The position numbers and the translations under genes are program-made. Of a stretch of DNA of 64,000 bases, positions 52,642-64,000 are shown in pieces. Source of the DNA: Pseudomonas fluorescens (lineage in GTDB: Bacteria; Pseudomonadota; Gammaproteobacteria; Pseudomonadales; Pseudomonadaceae); contig NZ_CP015637.1 of the NCBI RefSeq assembly GCF_001708445.1, positions 2,419,001-2,483,000 of the forward strand, in the 5' to 3' direction. The notes under the pieces were generated by a model that worked only from the letters and a program-made list of their open reading frames with translations, made no database searches and was not told the origin of the DNA. Positions within the stretch are counted from its first letter, which is position 1; each line of letters starts with the position of its first letter.

Positions 52642-53670
52642 TTATTCCATTTTTGTTGAAACCACCTGCTGGCGCTCGGCACTGAGGCGTGCGGCATCCA
52701 GTAGCCGGGTGGTTTCCAGTGCGTCATAGGCGTCCACCGGCAGCGGTCCCCGGCCTTGCACGGCGGCTTGCAACTGCCGATAGAACTGGGTCCAGCAGCC
52801 CTTCTCCGACGGTACCCGCTCGCGCTCCGGCCCCTGTTCGAACCACCCCCAGCGCCGATGCTCCTCAGCGCCCCAGTGCTCGCCTTCGGTTTTCGGCGAC
52901 TTACCGGCCATCAGCGCCTCTTCCTGGCCATCCAAACCATCGACGGTGTAGCAACCCAAGGTGCCACTGACGCGAAAGCGCGGCGCCTGGCTATTTTGCA
53001 GGGCGCTGCCCCATAAGTGGGAAATCACCCCGTTGGCGTGGGTCAGGGAAACGAAGAAGCCATGGTCGAGGGTGGGATGTTGCGGGGTGAACTGCAACTG
53101 TGCGAATACCCGATCCACCGGGCCGAACAGTTGCAGTGCCTGGTCCACCAGGTGGCTACCCAGGTCGCGCAACCAGCCGCCACCGCTGGCATTGCCCACC
53201 GCTTGCGGGCTGTAGCGCTCCACACGGGACTCGAAGCGGGTGATGGTACCCAGCGCACCGGCGTCGATCAGTTTGCGCAGGGTCAGGTAGTCCGAGTCCC
53301 AGCGCCGGTTCTGGTAGACGCTGAGTAACACGCCCTGGCGTTCGGCGGCGGTGATCAGCGCCTGGGCCTGCTCGGCGTTGGCGGCGAAGGGCTTGTCGCT
53401 GACCACCGCCACGCCATGCTCGATGGCTTCCAGCACCAGGGCCGGACGGCCCTTGAGGGTGGTGGAAATCACCAGGGCGTCGACACCGGCTTCGACGATC
53501 TGGCCGATGCTGTCAAAGGCCTTGACCCCCGGAAGATCAGTGCTCAATTGCTGGCGGCGCTCGGGTGAACGCGTCACCACGCCGACAAACGTGGCGCCTG
53601 GCAACGTTGCAATCAGCGGCGCATGAAAGAAGCGTCCGCCGTGGCCGTAGCCGACTAGTCCGATTCGCAT
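52642..53670 (-). CDS. Gfo/Idh/MocA-family oxidoreductase
   Basis: 342 residues: N-terminal Rossmann motif GLVGYGHGGRFFHAPLI, the family DKPFAAN segment near 95 and GGWLRDLGSHLVDQALQLFGP for the C-terminal domain. Members oxidise sugars, inositols or derivatives with NAD(P). In this operon it may act on an inositol isomer or inosose derivative beside the main IolG. ATG 53670 follows CAGGAGTTGATC; the frame also opens at a TTG six bases earlier. Confidence 0.85.
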   Translation of the reverse strand: MRIGLVGYGHGGRFFHAPLIATLPGATFVGVVTRSPERRQQLSTDLPGVKAFDSIGQIVEAGVDALVISTTLKGRPALVLEAIEHGVAVVSDKPFAANAEQAQALITAAERQGVLLSVYQNRRWDSDYLTLRKLIDAGALGTITRFESRVERYSPQAVGNASGGGWLRDLGSHLVDQALQLFGPVDRVFAQLQFTPQHPTLDHGFFVSLTHANGVISHLWGSALQNSQAPRFRVSGTLGCYTVDGLDGQEEALMAGKSPKTEGEHWGAEEHRRWGWFEQGPERERVPSEKGCWTQFYRQLQAAVQGRGPLPVDAYDALETTRLLDAARLSAERQQVVSTKME

Positions 53671-53749
53671 GATCAACTCCTGAGTTGAATTGGAAACCCA
53701 ATCAACGGTGGGAGGGGCTTGCCCTAATGCCAGTCATTAAGGCTTTTTT

Positions 53750-53847
53750 GTAGGAGCGAGCTTGCTCGCGAAAAACTCACAGGCGCCGCGTTCATTCAGG
53801 AAACACGCGTTATCGTTGACGTTCTTCGCGAGCAAACTCGCTCCTAC
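53750..53847. repeat. REPIN (GTAGGAGCGAGC class)
   Basis: GTAGGAGCGAGCTTGCTCGCG and CGCGAGCAAACTCGCTCCTAC are inverted ends around a spacer that includes ACGCGTTATCGTTGACGTT, shared with the element at 28155-28260. A GTGGGAGGGGCTTGCCC element precedes it at 53709. It interrupts the iol operon between two oxidoreductase genes. Confidence 0.8.
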
Positions 53848-53868
53848 ACCTCCCACATTGACCGAGTA

Positions 53869-56830
<2,962 letters not shown>

Positions 56831-56840
56831 GTGGCGTCCC

Positions 56841-57656
56841 TTATCGTTTTTGCAGGTGGGCGATGCTTGCCCCCAACGCCTGCTGGATATCCGTCAGCGC
56901 ATGCACGCTTTCGGCAAACGGCTCGAACGACAGATAGCCGCTGTAGCCGGTGCTGAGCAAGGTGTCGATCTGGGCCGCATTGCCGAGAATGTCGCCCTCG
57001 CCCACCAGCACGCGGTGGCCGTCGCGGATCGAACTCAGCGGGGCCTCGGCCTCTTCCACGCCGGAGATATGCACCAGGCCGGTCAGTTCGGGGAAAAACG
57101 CCTGCTCGCCGGCCAGGTGGTGATGGAAGGTGTCGTGCACCAGGCGGAACACATCCAGGCCACCGATGGACTGGATCGCGTCCACCGCCACGCGTTTGTG
57201 GCGCAGGGCACACGCCTGGAAACCCAGCGGCTCGATAAAACCGAGAATCCCGTATTCGCGCAGGATCGGCGCCAGTTCGCTCAGTGCCGTGCGCAGACCG
57301 GCAGCGCGCTGGGCCTCGTCGCGGGTATCGCCGCGCTCATTGAACGGGCACATCACCAGGCCCTGGGCCCCGCATTCACGGGCGTAGGTGGCGAGCTCGA
57401 TCGCCTGGGCGCGGCGTTCGGCGTTCCACACATCAAAGGGGTACAGCGCGTTGATCGACAGCACCGTGATGCCCTGTGCCGCGCACATTTCGCGCACGCG
57501 GCTGGCCGGGGTGCCGTATTCGATTTGACGGTCCTTGAGGTCGTTGCGAAGCTCGATGGCATCGCATTTCAAGGCCACGGCCAGCTGGATGAAATCCGGT
57601 AGGGACAGGTTGGGCGCGACCATACGGTTAAGGGCAAAGCGTAGAGGCGACTTCAT
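56841..57656 (-). CDS. iolI: IolI-like TIM-barrel isomerase
   Basis: 271 residues of the AP endonuclease-2/xylose isomerase-like TIM barrel. Metal ligands are visible as [31 protein letters not shown] and YLSFEPFAE. IolI-type proteins interconvert inososes (2-keto to 1-keto-D-chiro). A hydroxypyruvate-isomerase-like role is an alternative, but the iol context favours inosose isomerase. ATG 57656. Confidence 0.85.
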   Translation of the reverse strand: MKSPLRFALNRMVAPNLSLPDFIQLAVALKCDAIELRNDLKDRQIEYGTPASRVREMCAAQGITVLSINALYPFDVWNAERRAQAIELATYARECGAQGLVMCPFNERGDTRDEAQRAAGLRTALSELAPILREYGILGFIEPLGFQACALRHKRVAVDAIQSIGGLDVFRLVHDTFHHHLAGEQAFFPELTGLVHISGVEEAEAPLSSIRDGHRVLVGEGDILGNAAQIDTLLSTGYSGYLSFEPFAESVHALTDIQQALGASIAHLQKR

Positions 57657-57679
57657 TGTTGTTCTCCGTCCAAAACCGG

Positions 57680-58468
57680 TTAAAGGTCCAGCAGCCAGCT
57701 GTGCTGCGGGTCGTTATGGAAATGCCAGGCCCGCTTGGGGCCGGCCATCACGTTCAGGTAGTAGGACTCGTAGCCATACGGCACGCTGACCGGGTGATAC
57801 CCCTTGGGCACCACCACCAGGTCGCTGTTTTCCACGGCCATGGCCTGGTCGATGCTGCGGTCGTCGGTGTACACCCGCTGGAACACGAAACCCTGGGGCG
57901 GGTTGACCTGGTGGTAGTAGGTCTCTTCGAGAAAGCTTTGGTGCGGCAGGTCGTCGGTGTCATGCTTGTGCGGCGGGTAGCTGGACGAGTGCCCGGACGG
58001 CGTGCGCACTTCCACCACCAGCAGGGAATGGGCCGGCTCGCTGTCCGGCAGGATGTCGCACACGTAGCGGGTGTTGGCGCCTTTGCCACGCACGCTGCGC
58101 TTGCACTGCTCGGGGCGGATCAGGCGAGGTTCGTAACCCGCCGCACCGGGCGCGGCGCAGACCGCAATTTGCACGTCGCTCAGGGCTGTCACCTGGGCGT
58201 CGGTGCCCGGCGGCAAGTAAGCGGCGAACGGCGATTTGTCTTCGAACACCGATTGGCGATCCCCGAGGTTCTGCCAGTTGAAACCTTCGCCCTGGATCGT
58301 CACGCGACCGCTGAGCAGCACCAGGCACAGCTCCTGATCGCCGGCAGTGACAGGCAGGGTTTCGCCCAGGCTCAAGCGGTAGGCGGCAAAGCCCACGTAT
58401 TCCAGGCGGCCGGCTTCCAGGGCGACCATGGTTTGGCCGCGTTTGCTGCTTTTGACCAACAAGCTCAT
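57680..58468 (-). CDS. iolB: 5-deoxy-glucuronate isomerase
   Basis: 262 residues, cupin fold. The metal-binding set appears as YPPHKHDTDDLPHQSFLEETYYHQVNPPQGF (two His, one Glu) with a later histidine in PKGYHPVS. It isomerises 5-deoxy-glucuronate to 2-deoxy-5-keto-gluconate. ATG 58468 shares one base with the iolE stop (TGATG-type overlap), showing coupling; the longer in-frame start at 58576 lies inside iolE and is rejected. Confidence 0.93.
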   Translation of the reverse strand: MSLLVKSSKRGQTMVALEAGRLEYVGFAAYRLSLGETLPVTAGDQELCLVLLSGRVTIQGEGFNWQNLGDRQSVFEDKSPFAAYLPPGTDAQVTALSDVQIAVCAAPGAAGYEPRLIRPEQCKRSVRGKGANTRYVCDILPDSEPAHSLLVVEVRTPSGHSSSYPPHKHDTDDLPHQSFLEETYYHQVNPPQGFVFQRVYTDDRSIDQAMAVENSDLVVVPKGYHPVSVPYGYESYYLNVMAGPKRAWHFHNDPQHSWLLDL

Positions 58469-59358
58469 CACCGGGTCCTCTCGCTGAGAAGGGCTCGCAA
58501 GGTGTCGTAGCCCTTTTTGGCATAGATATAACTGGGCGCCACCGCCGGGTCCTGCTCGGCTTCCACCACCAGCCACCCTTCGTATCGGGCCGCCAGCAGC
58601 ACGTCGAGCAGCGCGGCAAAGTCAATATCGCCATCGCCGGGCACGGTGAAGGTGCCGTTGACGATGCAGTCGGGAAAGCTCCACATCTGGTTGCGCGCCA
58701 GTTGCACCACCGGCTTGCGCACGTCCTTGAAATGCACGTGGCAGACGCGGTCGATATGCTTGCGCAGCACCTCGAGGGGTTCGCCGCCGCCCATGTAGCA
58801 GTGGCCCGAATCGAACAGCAGGCCGACTTCCGGGCCGGTGCGGCGCATCAATTCGTCGATGTCTTGCGGGGATTCGACGTAGGCGCCCATATGGTGGTGG
58901 TAGGCCAGGCGCACGCCCTGGGACAGGGTGAAGCGTGCGAGTTCCGTGAGTTTGTCGGCGTAGTCCTGCCACGCCTGCTCACTGTGGAAACGCGGGCGTT
59001 CAATCAGGCGGATGCGTGAGCCCTGGATCGAATCGGCGACTTCGCCGTACACCAGTACGGTGGCGCCGTTTTGTTTCAGCAGTTCGACGTGGCCGGCGAT
59101 GGCCTCGATTTCTTCCGCCACCGAGCGCCGGGCCAGGCGGCTGGAATACCAGCCGGAGACCAGCGCCAGGTCATAGGGACGCAATACGTCGCCGACGCCC
59201 TTGGCGTCCTTGGGGAATTTGCCGTTGAGTTCAAACCCTTCGTAGCCGATTTCCTTACCTTCGCTCAAGGCAGTGCTCAGGGGCGTTTCACCGCCCAGGG
59301 CCGGCAGGTCGTCGTTGCTCCAGGAGATCGGGTTGATGCCAATTCGGATTGCGGGCAT
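58468..59358 (-). CDS. iolE: inosose dehydratase
   Basis: 296 residues, xylose-isomerase-like TIM barrel: RIGINPISWSNDDLPALGG, AYHHHMGAYVESPQDIDEL, LLFDSGHCYMGGGEPLEVLRKHI, VCHVHFKDVR and LVVEAEQDP as metal and substrate ligands. It dehydrates scyllo-inosose to the trihydroxycyclohexanedione used by IolD. ATG 59358 is preceded by AAAGGTG. A 179-bp gap with a REP element separates it from iolC. Confidence 0.94.
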   Translation of the reverse strand: MPAIRIGINPISWSNDDLPALGGETPLSTALSEGKEIGYEGFELNGKFPKDAKGVGDVLRPYDLALVSGWYSSRLARRSVAEEIEAIAGHVELLKQNGATVLVYGEVADSIQGSRIRLIERPRFHSEQAWQDYADKLTELARFTLSQGVRLAYHHHMGAYVESPQDIDELMRRTGPEVGLLFDSGHCYMGGGEPLEVLRKHIDRVCHVHFKDVRKPVVQLARNQMWSFPDCIVNGTFTVPGDGDIDFAALLDVLLAARYEGWLVVEAEQDPAVAPSYIYAKKGYDTLRALLSERTR

Positions 59359-59402
59359 GGCTGCACCTTTATTATTTTCAGGTATCACTGAGATCTGCTT
59401 TC

Positions 59403-59506
59403 TGTGGGAGGGGGCTTGCCCCCGATAGCGGTAGTTCAGTTACAGAAGTGTTGTCTGACACTCAGCCATCGGGGGCAAGTCGAATCGTCGCACCGCCCCT
59501 CCCACA
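59403..59506. repeat. REPIN (GTGGGAGGGGGCTTGCCCCCGATAG class)
   Basis: Starts TGTGGGAGGGGGCTTGCCCCCGATAGCGG and ends ...CCATCGGGGGCAAGTC...GCCCCTCCCACA. The right arm is longer by a TCGAATCGTCGCACC insertion compared with the copy at 62704-62792. It lies inside the iol operon between iolC and iolE. Confidence 0.75.
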
Positions 59507-59537
59507 TTGGAATTGCATTGCACATTGAGAACGGTGA

Positions 59538-61475
59538 TCAGGTTCGGGCACTGCGCCAGGCGTCGATGAGTTGTTCGAAGGTCGCCTGGACCTGCTGAAT
59601 CAACGTCTCATCATCGATCTCCCCCGCCATCCACAAACGACTCGGTTCCTGGAAGATCGTACGGCCCACGGCAAACCCACGGCAGGTGCTGCTCTGACTG
59701 GCGTTGCGGAACCCCTCGGCCAGGCTTTCGGCTGACGCATTCAGGCCCAGCAGTACCACGCCACGGCAGTACGGGTCGCGTTCCTGGATCAGCGCATCGA
59801 GCTTTTTCCAATCCTCGGCCGGCTGCGCCTCGATCTTCCACCACGCCGGGTAGATACCCAGGTTGTACAGGCGCTTGAGGCTGCGGTAGAGCACGTCCGG
59901 GTAGGTGGACGGATGATCCTTGGGCGGGATGACTTCCAGCAGCAGTTCATGACCGCTGACCAGGGATGCCTCATACACCGCCTTGAGCTGGGCTTCCTGT
60001 TCCAGGCGCAGCAATGGCTCGTCATCGGGGTGGTATTGCACCAGGCACTTGATGATCTGCTCCTGGGGCCAGGCGATCAGGTTGCTGCCGATCGACCGCC
60101 CATGCTCGAACGCCAGGGGCCGCGAGTTCTGCACCTCCACCGGACGCGCGATCCACCAACCACGACCGCTGGCGGCGTTGAGCGCGTCCTGGCCAAAGCG
60201 CTGGTCGGCGAGCAGGCCCACATCGGCCGCCACGCCCTGCTCGCGCAGCTTGTGTTCCACCCGCTCCACCGCCTGGATAAACAGTTGCTTGATCGCACTG
60301 ATGCGCGTCAGGTCCTGCCCACCGCGCTGCGCCAGGTCGACCAACTGCCAGCGGTGGTCGAAGGCGAAAATGAACAGCTGTTTCCACGCCTTGCGGGGCA
60401 CGCTGACGCGGTGCAGGCGTTGCAGGGTTGCGTCCTGGTCCGGGCGGGTAATCGGTACCGGGCTGTTGAACAGGTAATCCAGTTCGGCCGGCGTCGGCAT
60501 GGCCGGGGCGCAGGCGTGGCGGGAGACCACCAGGCCGCCGCAGGCATTGGCCAACTGGCTGCAACGCTCGTCGCTGGCGTCGTTCAGCCAACCGCTGAGG
60601 AAGCCCGACATAAAGGCATCGCCGGCGCCCAGCACATTGAGCACTTCAACGCGCACGCCGGGGTAGATCGCACCGTCTTCCAGCCGCGCAGGGATCGCAC
60701 CGTGAATCACCGTGCAACCCTGGGGGCCGAGCTTGACCACCAGGGTCGCCGGGGTCAGTTCGCGCACGGTGCGCAGGGCGGTGAGCAGATCTTCACTGCC
60801 ACCGGCGATCAGAAATTCTTCTTCCGTACCGACGATCAGGTCGAAGCGCGGCAGGATTTTCTGCACATGCTGGCTGACCTTCTGGTCGGCGACGAAACGG
60901 GTCTCGCCATCGGCCTTGCCCGCCAGGCCCCACAGCACCGGACGGTAGTCGATATCCAGCACCCGCTGGACGTTGTGCTTGGCTGCGTAGTCCAGGGCCT
61001 GGATGCTGGCCTTGTACACGCCGTCGGTGGAGAAATGCGTGCCGGTGATCAGCAACGCCTTGCTGGAGGCGATAAAGGCTTCGTTGATGTCTTCGCCGCG
61101 CAGGGCCATGTCGGCGCAGTTTTCACGGTAGAACACCAGGGGGAAGGTCTCGCGGTCCTTGAGGCCGAGCAGCACCAGCGCGGTGAGGCGCTCCGGGTCG
61201 ACCTTGATGCCGCTGACGTCGCAGCCCTCACGTGCCAGGGACTCCACCAGGAAACGCCCCATATGGTCGTCGCCCACCCGGCTGAGCATGGCCGACTTGA
61301 GCCCCAGCCGGGCGGTGCCGAAGGCGATATTGGCGGAGGAACCGCCGAGGTATTTGGCGAAACTGGACACGTCCTCAAGCCGTGCACCGACTTGCTGTGC
61401 ATAGAGGTCGACGCCCAGGCGCCCGAGGCAAATCAAATCCAATTGACGCCCACTGGCAAAACGAGTCTGGCCCAT
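59538..61475 (-). CDS. iolC: fused 5-dehydro-2-deoxygluconokinase / DUF2090 aldolase-like protein (IolC-IolJ type)
   Basis: 645 residues. The first about 325 are a PfkB/ribokinase-family kinase (LDLICLGRLGVDLYAQQVG, YLGGSSANIAFGTARLGL, NVLGAGDAFMSGFLSGWL with the catalytic Asp). The rest is a DUF2090 domain (FIFAFDHRWQLVDLAQRGG ... ADVGLLADQRFGQDALN ... VLLGLNASAE), which resembles class I aldolases and probably cleaves the phosphorylated product. One protein would thus do the kinase and aldolase steps. ATG 61475 follows AGGAGCC. First gene of the operon, divergent from iolR. Confidence 0.92.
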   Translation of the reverse strand: MGQTRFASGRQLDLICLGRLGVDLYAQQVGARLEDVSSFAKYLGGSSANIAFGTARLGLKSAMLSRVGDDHMGRFLVESLAREGCDVSGIKVDPERLTALVLLGLKDRETFPLVFYRENCADMALRGEDINEAFIASSKALLITGTHFSTDGVYKASIQALDYAAKHNVQRVLDIDYRPVLWGLAGKADGETRFVADQKVSQHVQKILPRFDLIVGTEEEFLIAGGSEDLLTALRTVRELTPATLVVKLGPQGCTVIHGAIPARLEDGAIYPGVRVEVLNVLGAGDAFMSGFLSGWLNDASDERCSQLANACGGLVVSRHACAPAMPTPAELDYLFNSPVPITRPDQDATLQRLHRVSVPRKAWKQLFIFAFDHRWQLVDLAQRGGQDLTRISAIKQLFIQAVERVEHKLREQGVAADVGLLADQRFGQDALNAASGRGWWIARPVEVQNSRPLAFEHGRSIGSNLIAWPQEQIIKCLVQYHPDDEPLLRLEQEAQLKAVYEASLVSGHELLLEVIPPKDHPSTYPDVLYRSLKRLYNLGIYPAWWKIEAQPAEDWKKLDALIQERDPYCRGVVLLGLNASAESLAEGFRNASQSSTCRGFAVGRTIFQEPSRLWMAGEIDDETLIQQVQATFEQLIDAWRSART

Positions 61476-61578
61476 GCTGGCTCCTGTTATTTTTATCAGC
61501 CTGCGTTGTGCCGCCGTAGCGACGGCAAACGCTCTTGGTGGAAGCAGACTAGAACGTTCAGCGCCCTCAATCAATATT

Positions 61579-61613
61579 TATTCCATAATTATTTTTAGTG
61601 GAATATTTTTTCC
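61579..61613. promoter_or_regulatory. probable IolR operator
   Basis: GGAATATTTTTTCC (61600-61613) is GGAA-N6-TTCC, the form reported for RpiR-type IolR sites in other proteobacteria. It overlaps the inverted repeat TATTCCA-N13-TGGAATA (61579-61605). It lies in the AT-rich divergent region between iolC and iolR. Confidence 0.65.
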
Positions 61614-61759
61614 AATACGTCAGCATAGGGGCCTGCCAGCCCGCGTGGATCGTTTCAGCAGACCACGGGCCCGGTGATGCCGGGGTATTTTTTTGCGCCT
61701 ACCCTGTAGACTTGCGTCCACCCATCAGCGCACCGAAGAACAAGCCAGAAGGATTGCCC

Positions 61760-62680
61760 ATGTCCCGCACCGATCAGCCGGCCACGCCCGAGACCGCTTC
61801 CCAAGACACTCTCGCCAGCCCTCCGATCAATGCCGAACGCTTGTTGCAGCTGATCACCGATGAGTACGAAAGCCTGCCGCGCCAGCTCAAGCGCATTGCC
61901 AGTTATATGAGCCAGCAGAGCGACCGGATCATGGTCGACCGCATCAGCGACATCGCCCGCGAATGCGAAGTGCACCCGTCGGCCATCGTGCGGTTCTCCC
62001 AGCGCTTCGGCTTCAGTGGGTTCAGTGAGATGCAGGCGCTGTTTCGCGAGGCCTACACCCACAAGACCACGCCGGTGCAGAACTACCAGCAGCGCATCCG
62101 CAGCATGATCGCCAACAAGTCGCAGAAAGCCAGTGGCGGTGACCTGGCGCGCGAGTGCGTCAACGCCACCCTTTCGGGGATCGAACGCCTGGGGCTGGAG
62201 CTCGATGATGCAGCCTTCGAGAAAGCCGTGGACCTGGTGGTCAACGCTGACAATATCTACGTGGTGGGCGTACGGCGCTCCTTCGCGGTGGCCGATTACC
62301 TGGTCTACAACCTGCAACACACCAACAAGCGCATTCACCTGATTTCCGGCCTGGGTGGCAGCTACCGCGAGCAGATGCGCAGCGTACGCGCCAACGACCT
62401 GGTGATCGCCATCAGTTTCACCCCCTACGGTAAAGAGACCCAGCACTGCCTGCGCATCGCCCAGCACCACCAGGCCAAGACCCTGATCATCACCGATAGC
62501 AACCTCTCGCCCCTGGCCAAGCGGGCGAATGCGGTGCTGTTGGTCAATGAGGGCTCGTCGTTTGCCTTCCGTTCATTGAGCGCCACCTTGTGCCTGTGCC
62601 AGGCGTTATTCATTGCCGTGGCGTATCGACTGGAATTGAAGGTGGACGAAATTCACGAGCAAGTCGGATTCGACGACTGA
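61760..62680 (+). CDS. iolR: RpiR-family repressor of inositol catabolism
   Basis: 306 residues: N-terminal RpiR helix-turn-helix (LPRQLKRIASYMSQQ ... ISDIARECEVHPSAIVRFSQRFGFSGFSEMQALFRE) and a C-terminal SIS sugar-phosphate domain (IYVVGVRRSFAVADYLVYNLQ ... VIAISFTPYGKETQHCLRIAQ). It is expected to repress the iol operon until an inositol breakdown product binds. ATG 61760 follows AGAAGGATTG. Divergent from iolC with a matching operator between them. Confidence 0.9.
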   Translation: MSRTDQPATPETASQDTLASPPINAERLLQLITDEYESLPRQLKRIASYMSQQSDRIMVDRISDIARECEVHPSAIVRFSQRFGFSGFSEMQALFREAYTHKTTPVQNYQQRIRSMIANKSQKASGGDLARECVNATLSGIERLGLELDDAAFEKAVDLVVNADNIYVVGVRRSFAVADYLVYNLQHTNKRIHLISGLGGSYREQMRSVRANDLVIAISFTPYGKETQHCLRIAQHHQAKTLIITDSNLSPLAKRANAVLLVNEGSSFAFRSLSATLCLCQALFIAVAYRLELKVDEIHEQVGFDD

Positions 62681-62703
62681 CGCTCAAACACCGCAGGCCA
62701 AAT

Positions 62704-62792
62704 GTGAGAGGGGGCTTGCCCCCGATAGCGGTGCATCAGTCGCCTGATCAGCCGACTGTCACTCTGCCATCGGGAGCAAGCCCCCTCCCACA
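62704..62792. repeat. REPIN (GAGGGGGCTTGCCCCCGATAG class)
   Basis: TGAGAGGGGGCTTGCCCCCGATAGCGG and CCATCGGGAGCAAGCCCCCTCCCACA form an inverted pair around a 30-base spacer. Lies between convergent iolR and the small membrane gene. A further half-element starts at about 63980. Confidence 0.8.
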
Positions 62793-62803
62793 AATAACCG
62801 GGA

Positions 62804-62878
62804 TCAGTGCATGAAGATCGCGATCAGGATGATCACCGGGATCGGCACGCCGAGGAACCACAGAAGTAATGAGCGCAT
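62804..62878 (-). CDS. 24-residue membrane peptide
   Basis: Minus strand ATG 62878 to TGA 62804 encodes MRSLLLWFLGVPIPVIILIA followed by IFMH. It is preceded by AAGGAGAACACC, an excellent ribosome site, and is almost wholly one hydrophobic helix. I know near-identical short peptides in many proteobacteria, but no function. It is too short for usual gene callers. It sits 15 bp downstream of the larger membrane protein gene on the same strand, so they probably form one transcript. Confidence 0.75.
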   Translation of the reverse strand: MRSLLLWFLGVPIPVIILIAIFMH

Positions 62879-62893
62879 GGTGTTCTCCTTGAA

Positions 62894-63799
62894 TTAACGA
62901 ACGTAGGTTTCGGTTTCGACGTACACCACGGCATCGCGGCGACGGCCACCAAAGGTCGCGGCGAAGCTGGCAAAGAAGGCGCCGATCAACAGGGCGACAA
63001 AGGTCCACAGTGAGGTATAGGCGGCGACCTTGGCGGCCGTATCCGCGGCTTGCTTGGCTTTGAGCTTGGCGTCTTCGACCGCTTTACGGGCATCGCCGTA
63101 GACTTTGTCGATACGCGCTTCGGCATCGGCCTGGCTGAGGTTGGTGCGCTGGCTGATCAACTGGGCCAGGTAGGCACGGTCGTCTGCGGCGAGTTGGCCA
63201 TCATTGCTCAGGGTGCGGGTGAAGATGCGTGCAACCACGCCATGGGCAGCGTCATCACTGACGGCGACCGGGCGATCATCACGAAACAGGCTGTCGACGT
63301 AGTAGTCGAAGTCGCCGCCGTTAACGCCTTTGGCTGCACTGCCCGCGGCTTGAGTGATACCGTTGGCCGCGCCTGCTGCCACGCTGGCACCGGCTTTTAC
63401 ACCACCGCTCACGACACTGCTGACCGAACCGACCACCAGCACTGCGGTGATCAGCGTGGCGACCGCCCAGGCCAGGAAGCCATGGGCCGTGTCGCGAAAG
63501 TACACCTCATCGCCATGCATATTGGCCCACTTCACCCGCAACCGGCCGGCGATGTAGCCGCCCAGGCCCGAGGCGACGATCTGGGTAAAGGCCAGCCAGA
63601 CAATGGTGGAAATGCCAAGGCCCTTGGCGCTGATACCGCTGTCAGCCCACGGCGACACCGCCGAAAAGCCCAGGCCGAAGCCCAGCAGCACCAGGATCAG
63701 GGACAACGCAGCCGCGGCAGCGGCCCCGGCGAAAATCGCCCCCCAGGAAACCCCGGAGAGCGTGCTCGACTCTTGCAGCGTGGATGAGGATGTAATCAT
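62894..63799 (-). CDS. PhnA-like membrane protein of unknown function
   Basis: 301 residues: Gly/Ala-rich membrane helices near the N-terminus (WGAIFAGAAAAAALSLILVLLGFGLGF, STIVWLAFTQIVASGLGGYIAGRLRV), one in the middle (GFLAWAVATLITAVLVVGSVSSVV) and one at the C-terminus (SLWTFVALLIGAFFASFAATF), with a charged helical region between (DAEARIDKVYGDARKAVEDAKLKAKQAAD). Databases often label relatives PhnA-like, without evidence for phosphonate work. Stress-linked envelope function is a guess. Confidence 0.75.
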   Translation of the reverse strand: MITSSSTLQESSTLSGVSWGAIFAGAAAAAALSLILVLLGFGLGFSAVSPWADSGISAKGLGISTIVWLAFTQIVASGLGGYIAGRLRVKWANMHGDEVYFRDTAHGFLAWAVATLITAVLVVGSVSSVVSGGVKAGASVAAGAANGITQAAGSAAKGVNGGDFDYYVDSLFRDDRPVAVSDDAAHGVVARIFTRTLSNDGQLAADDRAYLAQLISQRTNLSQADAEARIDKVYGDARKAVEDAKLKAKQAADTAAKVAAYTSLWTFVALLIGAFFASFAATFGGRRRDAVVYVETETYVR

Positions 63800-64000
63800 T
63801 GTTGTTCAGCTCCCGGCAGGAAATTAAGTGTTACAAGTCTCAAAAGGGACAGTGCAGCCAGCGTGCCAGGCAGTTGGAAAAATAAAATTCATAGTTTTCA
63901 AACAGTTAACAAAATTGAACTCCCTTGAACCATGCAACTTGCAATAAATGACTGTTTCAGGCGGGCGTTATGCATTCCCTGTGGGAGGGGCTGGCCCTAA
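63800..64000. other. intergenic, promoter of the membrane protein gene and half REP
   Basis: AT-rich from 63870 to 63950, consistent with a promoter for the minus-strand membrane gene. TGTGGGAGGGGCTGGCCC begins at 63980 as the first arm of a REP element cut by the window edge. No gene seen. Confidence 0.5.

Overview
This window is chromosomal DNA of a fluorescent Pseudomonas, most like the P. fluorescens group. The evidence is high GC content, a large part of the pyoverdine locus, PvdS-type promoters, myo-inositol (iol) and acetoin (aco) catabolic operons with fluorescens-type organisation, and many Pseudomonas REP/REPIN palindromes between genes. No rRNA, tRNA, CRISPR array, transposase or prophage gene was seen.

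Layout. 1-5056 (minus): internal pieces of a pyoverdine-type non-ribosomal peptide synthetase (NRPS), with one adenylation domain almost wholly missing at about 3268 and an abrupt end at 5056. 5196-9429 (minus): SRPBCC protein and polyamine genes (PuuB-like oxidase, PotF-like binding protein, PuuA-like ligase), with a divergent EutR-like AraC regulator. 10779-16935: acetoin cluster acoC-acoB-acoA (minus), acoR (plus) and a butanediol dehydrogenase gene (minus). 17127-22822: TonB receptor, AhpD-like protein, Lrp regulator divergent from methionine gamma-lyase, and a LuxR-type regulator. 22835-37955: pyoverdine maturation, export and uptake, pvdP / pvdMNO / pvdF / pvdE / fpvA, then the thioesterase-bearing end of the terminal NRPS. 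38043-39227: a toxin-like gene with an in-frame stop plus an AT-rich partner. 39504-48291: a mix of membrane, DUF2946/TonB receptor, ProX-like, small unknown, chemoreceptor and DksA2-like genes. 48652-62680: complete-looking myo-inositol uptake and catabolism operon (minus) with divergent iolR. 62804-63799: tiny 24-residue membrane protein and a larger membrane protein.

How the genes work together. The pvd genes form two divergent units (pvdP with pvdMNO, pvdF with pvdE), each starting from exact TAAAT-N16-CGT boxes for the sigma factor PvdS. Their products formylate hydroxyornithine, export the ferribactin precursor, mature the chromophore and side chain in the periplasm and take up the ferric siderophore. 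The aco genes share the palindrome TGAGAC-N5-GTCTCA, the likely AcoR operator, in front of both acoABC and the dehydrogenase gene. The iol genes import inositol and convert it through inosose and diketo intermediates; the last enzyme (IolA/MmsA) is not in the window.

The main caution is structural. Two NRPS fragments break at exactly the same codon (D-Y-M-V, just before adenylation motif A10) and continue into unrelated DNA, and a third break deletes most of an A domain. A homopolymer C15A6 also interrupts a REP element. These are best read as assembly joins at repeated NRPS or REP sequence, so gene order across about 3268, 5056, 20055 and 37962 should not be trusted without long reads.
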